NCBI RefSeq assembly: GCF_004803465.1 | Contig: NZ_SRSF01000001.1 | Location: 1,240,501-1,304,500 of the forward strand | Reading direction: 5' to 3' | DNA length: 64,000 bases | Source: Neolewinella litorea | GTDB lineage: Bacteria > Bacteroidota > Bacteroidia > Chitinophagales > Saprospiraceae | In this document: positions 1 to 7,602 of the stretch, piece after piece | How the letters are laid out: every line of letters starts with the position of its first letter | How positions within the stretch are numbered: position 1 is the stretch's first letter | Position numbers and translations under genes: made by a program | Notes under the pieces: generated by a model | What the model was told of the DNA's origin: nothing | Seen by the model: the letters and a program-made list of their open reading frames with translations, nothing else | The model's database searches: none

Positions 1-20
1 ACTCTATTGAACCCCTCCCT

Positions 21-566
21 ATGCAACGTCGCAAACTTTCCCTGCAGGAACTCGGCCGACTGACCCCTGCCCAGTACACGGGGTCCGAAAAGCTGCCCGT
101 CGTGCTGGTCCTCGACGATATCCGCTCGGCCAATAACGTCGGCAGTCTTTTTCGCACGGCCGACGGCTTCGCCCTGCAGCACGTCTACCTCTGCGGCATC
201 ACCGCTACCCCGCCCCACCGCGATATCCTCAAGACCGCCCTCGGTGCCACGGCAACCGTAGCCTGGTCCTACCACGAAGATTGCGCAGGCCTCGTTCGCC
301 AACTCGCGGCCGGCGGCGCGCAGGTGCAATGCCTGGAACAGACCGAAAACAGTACCCCCCTGCACCGTTTCCAGGCAGCGCCGCCGCTTCCCCTGGCCCT
401 GGTGGTCGGCAACGAGGTAAGCGGTGTGCACCAGGAAGTGATTGACGCCGCCCACGGTACCATAGAGATCGAACAGTACGGAACCAAACATAGCCTGAAC
501 GTCGCGGTAAGCGCCGGAATGGCCGTCTGGGAGCTCAGCCGACAGTTGCGCCACGGGAAGGGTTGA
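21..566 (+). CDS. TrmH/SpoU-family RNA 2'-O-methyltransferase
   Basis: This 181-residue SPOUT-fold enzyme should transfer a methyl group from S-adenosylmethionine to a ribose 2'-OH in tRNA or rRNA. All three family motifs are visible: NNVGSLFRTADGF at residues 38-50 with the expected catalytic Arg45, LVVGNEVSGV at 127-136, and the knot motif around 150-168 (IEQYGTKHSLNVAVSAGMA). There is no N-terminal substrate-binding domain of the RlmB type, so the length fits a minimal TrmH-like protein. The start lies only 20 bases from the window edge, so an upstream start cannot be excluded. The exact RNA target cannot be read from sequence. Confidence 0.92.
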   Translation: MQRRKLSLQELGRLTPAQYTGSEKLPVVLVLDDIRSANNVGSLFRTADGFALQHVYLCGITATPPHRDILKTALGATATVAWSYHEDCAGLVRQLAAGGAQVQCLEQTENSTPLHRFQAAPPLPLALVVGNEVSGVHQEVIDAAHGTIEIEQYGTKHSLNVAVSAGMAVWELSRQLRHGKG

Positions 567-687
567 TTTCGGTAGTGTAACGACTGGTTTGGTCGCTACA
601 ATTATAATGGAGCGTTCCGCTATCTTTCGCCGGTGGGGATGCCGAAACACCTCCCCCCTTCACGTCCTTACACTAAAACTACAGCCC

Positions 688-1113
688 ATGCAACCCTTTC
701 ACCTTGCCGCACCGGTAGACGACCTGGAGGCCGCCCGTCACTTCTACGGCACCGTACTCGGCTGCCCGGAGGGCCGCACGGACAGCGAATGGATCGACTT
801 CAATTTCTTCGGGCACCAATTGGTAGCCCACCTGGCCCCCAAGAAGGAGCAGCCCGATCACCGCAATGAGGTGGACGGCAAGCACGTGCCCGTCCCGCAC
901 TACGGGGTGGTATTGGAATGGGAGCAATTCGAAGCCTTCGCCCAGCGTCTGCGCGACCACGGCGTTAAGTTCGAGATTGAGCCCCACGTGCGCTTCGTCG
1001 GTCAACCCGGAGAGCAGAACACCATGTTTTTCTATGACCCGGCCGGCAATGCCCTGGAATTCAAGGCCTTCAAGGATATTTCCCGACTGTTCGCCAAGGA
1101 GCTTAACGGCTAG
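688..1113 (+). CDS. VOC-family (glyoxalase/dioxygenase fold) protein
   Basis: The 141-residue product begins MQPFHLAAPVDDLEAARHFY, the usual first strand and helix of a vicinal-oxygen-chelate domain, and ends with DPAGNALEFKAF, the typical metal-ligand Glu strand. A longer reading frame opens at 589, but residues before 688 are low-complexity and unlike the family, so 688 is preferred. Such proteins include metal-dependent dioxygenases, glyoxalases and resistance proteins; the substrate cannot be assigned. It converges tail-to-tail with purM, leaving 21 bases. Confidence 0.88.
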   Translation: MQPFHLAAPVDDLEAARHFYGTVLGCPEGRTDSEWIDFNFFGHQLVAHLAPKKEQPDHRNEVDGKHVPVPHYGVVLEWEQFEAFAQRLRDHGVKFEIEPHVRFVGQPGEQNTMFFYDPAGNALEFKAFKDISRLFAKELNG

Positions 1114-1134
1114 ATCTTCCTGGGGGGGAGCGAA

Positions 1135-2310
1135 CTATTCCGTGTAGTCTTCAATCCCGCCAGGAGTATGAAGCCGGACAGACGCCCGGTCTGCAGTCTC
1201 GACGCGACCAATCACCCGGGCTTCGATGCCGAAAGCGGCGGCAATGTCGATCACGGTTTGCGCGTCGCGCTCGCCCACGTAGGCTTCCAGCCGGTGGCCC
1301 ATGTTGAACACCTGATACATTTCTCGCCACGCCGTACCGCTTTCCTGGCGGATCAAGTCGAACAGGGGCGGAACGGGAAAGAGCTGGTCCTTGACTATCC
1401 GTATATCGTCGTCGATGAATTTGACCACCTTAGTCTGGGCTCCTCCGGTGCAGTGAATAAGCCCGCTGAGGCCAGGGCCAACTTCCGCCAGCAGTCGCTT
1501 CAGTACCGGCAGGTAGGTGCGGGTGGGGCTGAGCACCAATTTGCCAACGGTGGTTTCCACCCCGGATACGGTGATCTTGTCCGTAAGTGAGCGGCTACCC
1601 GTGTACACCACCTCGCGCGGCACTTCGGGATCAAAGCTCTCGGGGTACTTTTCGGCGTAGCCGTGGTGGAATACGTCGTGGCGGGCGCTGGTCAGACCGT
1701 TACTACCCATACCTCCGTTGTATTCGTCCTCGTAACTCGCCTGCCCGTAGCTGGCCAATCCGACAATCACGTTGCCGGGGCGTATGTCGTTTACGATTAC
1801 TTCGTCGCGGCGCAATCGTGCGAAAGTGGTGTACCCCACGTCAATGGTCCGCACGATGTCGCCAACGTCGGCCGTCTCCCCTCCGGTAAGGTGCAGTCCG
1901 ACACCCTGATCGGCCATCCGATCGGCAAACTTCTGGGCGCCCTGGATGATGGTCTTCAGCACTTCACCCGGGATCCGGTTCTTGTTGCGGCCAATGGTAG
2001 AGGAAATGAGAATGTTGTCCACGGCACCCACGCAGCCCATATCGTCGAGGTTCATCACCAGGCTGTCCTGCACGATCCCTTCCCAAACGCTCAGGTCACC
2101 TGTTTCCCGCCAGTAGAGATAGGCCAGGCTGGTCTTGGTGCCGGCCGTGTCGGCGTGCATGACGTTGCAGTACTCCGGGTCACCCCCCGCAATGTCGGGC
2201 AGTACCTTGCAAAAGGCTTTCGGGTAGAGGCCCTTGTCCAGGCCCTGAATGGCGTCGTGAACTTCGGACTTGGTGGCGCTGACGCCGCGTTTTTCGTACT
2301 TCGTGGACAT
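1135..2310 (-). CDS. purM: Phosphoribosylformylglycinamidine cyclo-ligase (AIR synthetase)
   Basis: PurM closes the imidazole ring in purine synthesis, converting FGAM plus ATP to AIR in the cytoplasm. The 391-residue product carries the PurM-type ATP-binding segments: HADTAGTKTSLAY near residue 52, LDDMGCVGAVDNI near 88-100, LTGGETADVGD near 141-151, and the C-terminal half with HCTGGAQTKVVKFID. It is longer than the E. coli enzyme (about 345), as is usual for the Bacteroidota form. The start codon lies four bases downstream of a TACCTTTG box (see promoter entry), so the mRNA may be almost leaderless. It is monocistronic by position. Confidence 0.95.
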   Translation of the reverse strand: MSTKYEKRGVSATKSEVHDAIQGLDKGLYPKAFCKVLPDIAGGDPEYCNVMHADTAGTKTSLAYLYWRETGDLSVWEGIVQDSLVMNLDDMGCVGAVDNILISSTIGRNKNRIPGEVLKTIIQGAQKFADRMADQGVGLHLTGGETADVGDIVRTIDVGYTTFARLRRDEVIVNDIRPGNVIVGLASYGQASYEDEYNGGMGSNGLTSARHDVFHHGYAEKYPESFDPEVPREVVYTGSRSLTDKITVSGVETTVGKLVLSPTRTYLPVLKRLLAEVGPGLSGLIHCTGGAQTKVVKFIDDDIRIVKDQLFPVPPLFDLIRQESGTAWREMYQVFNMGHRLEAYVGERDAQTVIDIAAAFGIEARVIGRVETADRASVRLHTPGGIEDYTE

Positions 2311-2314
2311 GCCG

Positions 2315-2322
2315 CAAAGGTA
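2315..2322 (-). promoter_or_regulatory. -7 promoter element TACCTTTG before purM
   Basis: On the minus strand TACCTTTG, a perfect match to the Bacteroidota TAnnTTTG box, ends four bases before the purM ATG. No clear TTTG -33 box is seen 19 bases upstream. If functional, transcription would begin at or just after the start codon. Confidence 0.4.
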
Positions 2323-2412
2323 GCCAATTTTGCCGCCGGGACGCGCCCACGCCCGCGGGTACGGTCACTGATGGGCTGCTCGTTCGCCTCCTTAAGCATT
2401 GGACCTGGCGGA

Positions 2413-3279
2413 CTAGGCTGGCTCGATATGGATCAGGACCTGTTCGATGCTCGGAAAATCGGCCTGCAGACGATCCTTGAGCCGGTGGGCCAGGTCATGC
2501 CCCTGGGTTACAGTAAGATCCCCGTTGACCAGGGCATGCAGGTCAATGTAGTAGCGCATCCCCGACTTTCGGACGTAGCACTTCTCGGTACCGAGGATGC
2601 CCTCCACGGTGAGGGCTGAGGTCCGCACTTCTTCAATGAAGTCATCATAAACGTGCTCGTCCATGATCTCCCCCAGGGCCGGCCGGAAGATCAGGTAAGC
2701 GTTGTACAGAATGATGCCGGAAGCTAGTAGGGCGGCCCAGTCGTCGGCGCTTTCGTAGCCCGGCCCGCCCAGCAACGCGATAGTGATACCGATGAAGGCG
2801 GTGACGGAGGTAATGGCGTCGCTGCGGTGGTGCCAGGCATCGGCGGCCAGGGAGGAGCTATCCGTTTGCCGACTGCGGCGAATCACGACACGGTAGGAAG
2901 CTTCTTTCCAGAGTATGATGCCCCCCAGCACCAGGAGCGTCCAGCTTTCGGGAACCGCATGGGGTGTACTGATGTACTCGATGCTTTCGTAGGCAATCAC
3001 CGTTGCCGAGAAGACCAGGAAGGCCACCACGCCGAAGGTGATCAGGGGCTCAATTTTTCCGTGGCCGTAGGGGTGGTTATCGTCGGCCGGTCGCTGGGCG
3101 TACCGCAGCCCGAGCAGCACCAGCAAGGAGGAAAAGATGTCGGTAGTGGACTCAATCGCGTCGGCGATCAGGGCGTAGGAATTGCCCAGGATACCCGCTA
3201 CCGCCTTGATGATGGCCAGCCCGGTATTACCGGCGATGCTGAAATAGCTCGTCTGGATGGCTACCTTATCCTTGTCCAT
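2413..3279 (-). CDS. Cation diffusion facilitator (CDF) family transporter
   Basis: This 288-residue inner-membrane protein is a divalent-metal/proton antiporter of the CDF family. Two signature metal sites are present: ALIADAIESTTD in TM2 (usually SxxDxxxD/HxxxD) and LAADAWHHRSDAITS in TM5 with HxxxD. NHPYGHGKIEPL is the conserved loop after TM2, and the C-terminal cytoplasmic domain ends ...QVLIHIEPA. The frame is open further upstream, but MDKDKVAIQTSYFSI at 3279 is the family-like start and lies 26 bases after the stop of the upstream permease gene. Transported metal (Zn, Fe, Co, Mn) is not determinable. Confidence 0.93.
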   Translation of the reverse strand: MDKDKVAIQTSYFSIAGNTGLAIIKAVAGILGNSYALIADAIESTTDIFSSLLVLLGLRYAQRPADDNHPYGHGKIEPLITFGVVAFLVFSATVIAYESIEYISTPHAVPESWTLLVLGGIILWKEASYRVVIRRSRQTDSSSLAADAWHHRSDAITSVTAFIGITIALLGGPGYESADDWAALLASGIILYNAYLIFRPALGEIMDEHVYDDFIEEVRTSALTVEGILGTEKCYVRKSGMRYYIDLHALVNGDLTVTQGHDLAHRLKDRLQADFPSIEQVLIHIEPA

Positions 3280-3305
3280 AGTTCCAAACATACGCCGGGC
3301 GGCGA

Positions 3306-4436
3306 CTACCGGACCTGCCGGAGGCTGTTGCAGGCGAGAAGCGTGAGGGTGAGAAGTAGTCCGGGAAAGAAGGCCAGCCACCAGGCATCCGGTTCGACGC
3401 GGGATTGCTGCAGGATACTGCCCCAGGTGACCTGGTCAGCCGGTACGCCGATGCCCAGGAAACTAAGCATGGCCTCGGCGAGGATGCTCGTTCCCACCAT
3501 GAAAGCGGCTACCACCACTACCGGGCCGATGGCGTTGGGCAGGGCGTGGCGGAATAGCAGGCGTAGTTCCCCCACCCCACCGACCCGGGCGGCGGCGATG
3601 TAGGGAAGTTCCCGGATACGCAGGAGTTCGGCACGCAGAAAACGGGCTACCGGCGTCCATCCCAGCACCCCGATGGTCAGCACCACCACCCAAAGCGAAG
3701 CACGGTCCACGTAGGAAAGCAACGCGATCAGCAGCACCAGACCGGGGATGCTGACGGTGATTTCCAGCAGCACTACCACAATACTGTCGATCGGCAGCCC
3801 CACCGGCGTCCGCAACCAGGGTACCCACCGGGCAATACCACGCAGCAGCAGGTACCAGAAACTCCAGGCTGCGACCAGGGTCAGCCCCAGCAACAACCAG
3901 AATATCCATCCCCCGGCGAGGGCAAAAAGAGTGGTGGCTCCGTAGAACAGGCCGGTAACGAGGCCCATCAGCAGGGCAATAGCTCCCCCGCGGTGCAGCC
4001 GCATGCCGTCGTTGCCGAAGTATCCCGCCAGGGAACCCAGGGGGAGACCCAGCAGCAGGGAGATGAGCACGCTACCTATACCTACCCAAACGGCTACCCG
4101 CGTGCCGCTCACAATTCCCGCCGCAGTGTCACGGCCGAGCCGGTCGGTTCCCAACCAGTGCCATCCCCGGCCCCCGGTAGCCCGCGAGAGGGGCGGCAAA
4201 TATCCCGGCTGCGAGAGATCGAGCGAGGATGCCCGGAAGGGGATCGGTGGCCAGACCGCCCAGTCGACCGGAACCTCTGACCACGCTTCCCGCTGCGGGG
4301 TACCGTCCAATACCGGGAAATACAGCTCTCCGTCCACCTGCGCTACCAGGGGTTTGTCTCCGGCAATAAAATCGGCCCCTAGGGCGATCGCCACCAGAAA
4401 GAACAGGAAACCGTATGCCCACCGCGTCTGCTTCAT
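3306..4436 (-). CDS. ABC transporter permease, DppC/OppC type
   Basis: This 376-residue inner-membrane permease belongs to the dipeptide/oligopeptide importer family. The OppC N-terminal hallmark is visible at about residues 93-130 (HWLGTDRLGRDTAAGIVSGTR, then a TM segment), and the EAA-loop region (IAAARVGGVGELRLLFRHALPNA) that contacts the ATPase lies near 280-303. It ends with the LSFLGIGVPADQVTWGSIL motif typical of DppC. An extra hydrophobic stretch and a periplasmic segment near 30-90 make it longer than the usual 280-300 residues. It overlaps the 3' end of the upstream dppB-like gene by four bases (ATGA), so the two are co-translated. No ATPase or binding-protein gene lies alongside. 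Confidence 0.92.
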   Translation of the reverse strand: MKQTRWAYGFLFFLVAIALGADFIAGDKPLVAQVDGELYFPVLDGTPQREAWSEVPVDWAVWPPIPFRASSLDLSQPGYLPPLSRATGGRGWHWLGTDRLGRDTAAGIVSGTRVAVWVGIGSVLISLLLGLPLGSLAGYFGNDGMRLHRGGAIALLMGLVTGLFYGATTLFALAGGWIFWLLLGLTLVAAWSFWYLLLRGIARWVPWLRTPVGLPIDSIVVVLLEITVSIPGLVLLIALLSYVDRASLWVVVLTIGVLGWTPVARFLRAELLRIRELPYIAAARVGGVGELRLLFRHALPNAIGPVVVVAAFMVGTSILAEAMLSFLGIGVPADQVTWGSILQQSRVEPDAWWLAFFPGLLLTLTLLACNSLRQVR

Positions 4437-5794
4437 CGCGGCGGCAATTTACCCAGCCGGATGCGGGGGTCCAGCAAGGCGTAACCGATATCAGCCAGCA
4501 GCAGCCCCAGTATGGTTAGCACACCGTTGACCAGCACCACGGCGGTAACCACCGGCCAGTCGCGGGCCGTGGCGGCATCGTACAGCAGCTGCCCCATACC
4601 CGGAAGATTGAAAATTTGCTCAATGAGCACGCTCCCCGCCAGCAGCCCCGGCAGAAGTCCACCAAGCAGGGTCACCAGGGGGAAGGCGGCATTGCGGAAA
4701 ACGTGACGCCACAGCACCTGCGACCCCGCCAGACCCTTCATACGGGCGGTCCTCACGTAGGGCTGCGCCAGTTCGATCAGGGCGGACGCGCGCAGGTGCC
4801 GGGAAACGTAAGCGAGGCTGGGATAAGTGAGACAGAATACCGGCAGAATGAGGTGGGAAGCGCGGATTTGCAGGGCATCCCACCAACCCGCATCCGGCGG
4901 GACCTCCCCGAAGCCCATGGTGGGGAACCACCCCATCCCGTAGGCAGGCGTGGTCAGGTAATTGGCCAGGAGCGTAGCAATCCAGAAGGAAGGAAGTCCG
5001 AAAGCCAGAAAAGTGAGCGCAGTGGCCCAACGGTCAAAACGGGAATGGTAGTAATAAGCCATATACAGGCCGAGCGGAATGGCCAGCAGGTACACCAGCA
5101 CCAAAGCCAGCCCGTTCAGGAGCACCGTTCTGGGCAGGGCCGTAGCGATCTTTTGCGCTACCGGGCGACGGTCGGCGTAGGAGACGCCCAACTCGCCACG
5201 CAACAGGTTCATGAGGTAGCGGTGATAGCGATTCTCCGTGCCGTGCCAGTATACCCTTGGCAGGAGGAGGTCGCGACGGTCGGCTCCGTCGACCATGTCA
5301 CGGTAGGCCGTCTGCAGCGATTGGGCGGCGGGGCCCGGGGGCAGCGTAGCGAGTTGTTGCCGGAGGTAAGCGGGGTCGGAGCGCACCAGGAGCCGGCGGG
5401 CCACGGTTTGTACTTCCGGCTCTTCCGCCAGCCGGGCCGCCATCAGCGCCCGGTAGAATTGCTGTACGCGGGGCCAGTTGCCAAATTGCAGGGCCAGTTC
5501 ACGTACCGCCCCGCGGCGGTCGGCCTGAACGATACGGTGCAGGGTATCGGGCAGGGCGGCATTCGTAATCGTCAGGTAAAAGGGCGGAAGGTCGTAATCC
5601 AGCTGCTCGGCCAACCGCTGGTAACTCCGCTCGTAGGCCACCAGGTTCTCACCGGAAGTACGCACCCCTTCGGCAACCATGCGCTGCTGCACCGGATCGC
5701 CCGGGGTCATCCAGGTTAGCACGAAGCTGACCAGGCTGAGCAACAGGATACCCAGAGGAAGGTACAGTAGTTTACGAAAGCCGTACCCCAGCAA
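4433..5794 (-). CDS. ABC transporter permease, DppB/OppB type, with long N-terminal insertion
   Basis: This partner permease has 453 residues against about 310-330 for typical DppB. TM1 (residues 8-27) is followed by the expected TPGDPV motif, then about 140 extra residues before the canonical region resumes at LMNLLRGELGVSYADRRPV (about 192-210) and the transmembrane core. The EAA loop (YVRTARMKGLAGSQVLWRHVFRNA) and the final LLADIGYALLDPRIRLG are canonical. The insertion is probably periplasmic and helical; its function is unknown. The gene starts the permease pair and is divergent from the LON-domain gene. Peptides or nickel are possible substrates of the family, but none is indicated here. 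Confidence 0.92.
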   Translation of the reverse strand: MLGYGFRKLLYLPLGILLLSLVSFVLTWMTPGDPVQQRMVAEGVRTSGENLVAYERSYQRLAEQLDYDLPPFYLTITNAALPDTLHRIVQADRRGAVRELALQFGNWPRVQQFYRALMAARLAEEPEVQTVARRLLVRSDPAYLRQQLATLPPGPAAQSLQTAYRDMVDGADRRDLLLPRVYWHGTENRYHRYLMNLLRGELGVSYADRRPVAQKIATALPRTVLLNGLALVLVYLLAIPLGLYMAYYYHSRFDRWATALTFLAFGLPSFWIATLLANYLTTPAYGMGWFPTMGFGEVPPDAGWWDALQIRASHLILPVFCLTYPSLAYVSRHLRASALIELAQPYVRTARMKGLAGSQVLWRHVFRNAAFPLVTLLGGLLPGLLAGSVLIEQIFNLPGMGQLLYDAATARDWPVVTAVVLVNGVLTILGLLLADIGYALLDPRIRLGKLPPR

Positions 5795-5876
5795 TTGGTT
5801 ATTCGGACGCGTCAGGGTTGGGTGATAAGAAGTTAACTATGAGCAAAATATGCCTATTCATTGTTGGAGAAATAGT

Positions 5877-6509
5877 ATGCAATCCCTAGCACTATTCCCA
5901 CTGCAGCTCGTCGTCTTTCCGGGCGAGACCCTCAATTTACACATTTTTGAACCTCGGTACCGTCAACTGGTAGCCGATATTGAGGAAGAAGGGCTCCCGT
6001 TTGGCGTTCCCACCGTCATCGAAAGCCGGCTGCGGCCCATCGCTACCGAGGTGACCCTCGTGGAGGTGGCCAACCGCTATCCCGGTGGGGAAAGCGATAT
6101 ACGGACCAAAGGGGGGCGAGTCTTTCACGTAGACCGATTTTATCGGGAATACCCGGGTAAACCGTATCCCGGCGGCGAGGTCAGTTATCTGCCCGTCGAC
6201 GAGAACGAAGAGGAGGAGCTCAATCAGAAGATTGTACAACTGCTCCGCGAAATCTACAGCAAATTGCGCATAGAGCGGGAGATAAAGTCGGTCGCCGAAG
6301 GTTTTCGGACCTACGAGGTCGGACATCACGTCGGCTTCACCCTCGAGCAGGAATACCTGTTCCTGACACTACGTGATGCCGCCGAACGACAGCGATTTCT
6401 GCTCGGTCACCTGCAACAGGTACGACCCAAAGTCGGCGACCCGCTGGGCATTCGGGCACGGGCGGAACTCAACGGGCACTTTCAGGACCTGAAGCCCCCG
6501 GATTTTTAA
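5877..6509 (+). CDS. LON substrate-binding-domain protein (stand-alone)
   Basis: The 210-residue product is a stand-alone Lon N-terminal-like (LAN/PUA-like) domain without ATPase or protease parts. It starts MQSLALFPLQLVVFPGETLNLHIFEPRYRQL, the classic first strand pair of the fold (ALFPL..VVFPGE.L.LHIFEPRY). An upstream in-frame ATG at 5850 gives nine unusual residues, so 5877 is preferred. The C-terminal half is helical and lysine/arginine-rich. The family's role is unclear; it probably binds protein substrates. The gene's last four bases overlap the end of the convergent HIT gene. Confidence 0.9.
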   Translation: MQSLALFPLQLVVFPGETLNLHIFEPRYRQLVADIEEEGLPFGVPTVIESRLRPIATEVTLVEVANRYPGGESDIRTKGGRVFHVDRFYREYPGKPYPGGEVSYLPVDENEEEELNQKIVQLLREIYSKLRIEREIKSVAEGFRTYEVGHHVGFTLEQEYLFLTLRDAAERQRFLLGHLQQVRPKVGDPLGIRARAELNGHFQDLKPPDF

Positions 6510-6904
6510 TCCAGGGTGATGGCTGCGGCAATGCGGTCGCGCAATTCCTCCATGCGATCCTCGCTCACCGAGACCGTTTTCCCGAAGCGGAAATCACCTT
6601 CCGACGATACGGGCACCAGGTGAACGTGAACGTGGGGCACTTCGAGCCCCAGTACCCCGTTGGCCACACGCTTGCACTCCACGGCTCGCTGCAGGCCGGC
6701 GGCGACGCGTTTGGTAAACAGGGTAAGGCCAGTGAGTTCCTCGTCGCTCAGGTCGTAATAGTAGTCCACCTCCCGCTTGGGAACGCAGAGGGTGTGGCCC
6801 TCAACCATGGGTCGCACGTCGAGAAAGGCGATAAACTGATCATTCTCGGCCACGATGTAGCCCGGCAGGTCCCGGTTGATGATGCGTGTGAAGATGGAGG
6901 CCAT
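6506..6904 (-). CDS. HIT-family nucleotide hydrolase/transferase
   Basis: This 132-residue histidine-triad protein carries HVHVHL at residues 91-96, the active-site triad that attacks the alpha-phosphate of nucleoside phosphoramidates or dinucleotides. The N terminus (SIFTRIINRDLPGYIVAEND) is the standard HIT start. It begins one base after the greA stop region, so greA and this gene form a tight minus-strand operon. Its 3' end overlaps the convergent LON-domain gene by four bases. Exact substrate is unknown. Confidence 0.95.
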   Translation of the reverse strand: MASIFTRIINRDLPGYIVAENDQFIAFLDVRPMVEGHTLCVPKREVDYYYDLSDEELTGLTLFTKRVAAGLQRAVECKRVANGVLGLEVPHVHVHLVPVSSEGDFRFGKTVSVSEDRMEELRDRIAAAITLD

Positions 6905-6905
6905 A

Positions 6906-7379
6906 TCAGATGGAGATGTTCACGATTTCGAACTGCATCGTACCATTGGGCGTGTTGACCGTGGCAATGTCGCCGACGGCTTTCCCCAAAAGGCCCTGTC
7001 CGATCGGGCTGTTGACCGAGATCTTCTTAGCTTTCAGATTGGCTTCGCTTTCGGCCACCAGTTCATAAACCATGGTGGCTTTGTTGGCTACGTTACGGAT
7101 GGTCACCTTGCTCATGACCGTGACCTTGCTGGTGTCCAGCTGGCTGGAGTCGAGAACCCGGGCGTTGGCCATAACCTTTTCCAGTTCGTTGATCTTCATC
7201 TCCAGCAGTCCCTGGGCATCCTTGGCGGCGTCGTATTCGGCGTTTTCCGACAAGTCACCCTTTTCGCGGGCTTCGGCGATGGCGCGGGCAACATTGGCCC
7301 GACCGGTGGTTTTCAGTTCTTCGAGCTCGGCGCGGAGGCGGTCGTAGCCCTCCTGCGACAGATAGTGTGTTCCTGCCAT
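6906..7379 (-). CDS. greA: Transcription elongation factor GreA
   Basis: GreA rescues backtracked RNA polymerase by stimulating transcript cleavage through the secondary channel. The 157-residue product has an N-terminal coiled coil with the tip motif GDLSENAEYDAAKDAQ (about residues 41-56, acidic tip residues D42 and E45) and the C-terminal FKBP-like domain with NSPIGQGLLGKAVGD. It is followed directly by the HIT gene. A promoter (7543-7571) and a stable hairpin (7500-7525) lie in a leader of about 155 bases. The short frame that overlaps its 5' end is not a gene. Confidence 0.97.
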   Translation of the reverse strand: MAGTHYLSQEGYDRLRAELEELKTTGRANVARAIAEAREKGDLSENAEYDAAKDAQGLLEMKINELEKVMANARVLDSSQLDTSKVTVMSKVTIRNVANKATMVYELVAESEANLKAKKISVNSPIGQGLLGKAVGDIATVNTPNGTMQFEIVNISI

Positions 7380-7499
7380 GATAGGAATATTTTCGCCGAA
7401 GCAGTCAATTCCACCCTTCCCGTTTCGGGATCGGTAGAAGCCTGCCTGACGTTGGTGATGCCGCCCGCCGGAATCCTTGGCCGGTCGGCTAAAAGAAGC

Positions 7500-7525
7500 G
7501 ACGTTCCTACGGAAGTAAGAACGTC
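7500..7525 (-). promoter_or_regulatory. 11-bp hairpin near the 5' end of the greA leader
   Basis: The minus strand folds as an 11-bp stem (starting GACGTTC, with one G-U pair) closed by a UUCC tetraloop. It sits about 10 bases after the predicted start of transcription. Such 5' hairpins can stabilise mRNA or regulate greA; a terminator role is unlikely because no U-tract follows. Confidence 0.5.
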
Positions 7526-7542
7526 TGCCAATACATATAAGG

Positions 7543-7571
7543 CAAATATAGGGAAAATAAGAAATAGCAAC
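7543..7571 (-). promoter_or_regulatory. Predicted Bacteroidota-type promoter of greA-HIT
   Basis: On the minus strand GTTG is followed after 17 bases by TATATTTG, a full match to the TAnnTTTG -7 box. The surrounding sequence is AT-rich against a GC-rich background. Transcription would start near 7536, leaving a leader of about 155 bases before greA. Confidence 0.55.
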
Positions 7572-7602
7572 GCTTTTAGGCGCGCTGAATCGGTAGGTAT
7601 CG

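Noticed and set aside
7313-7570. 85-codon frame with a hydrophobic start overlapping the greA 5' end
   Set aside because: It overlaps the greA coding start and the predicted promoter, and its C-terminal part is greA in another frame.
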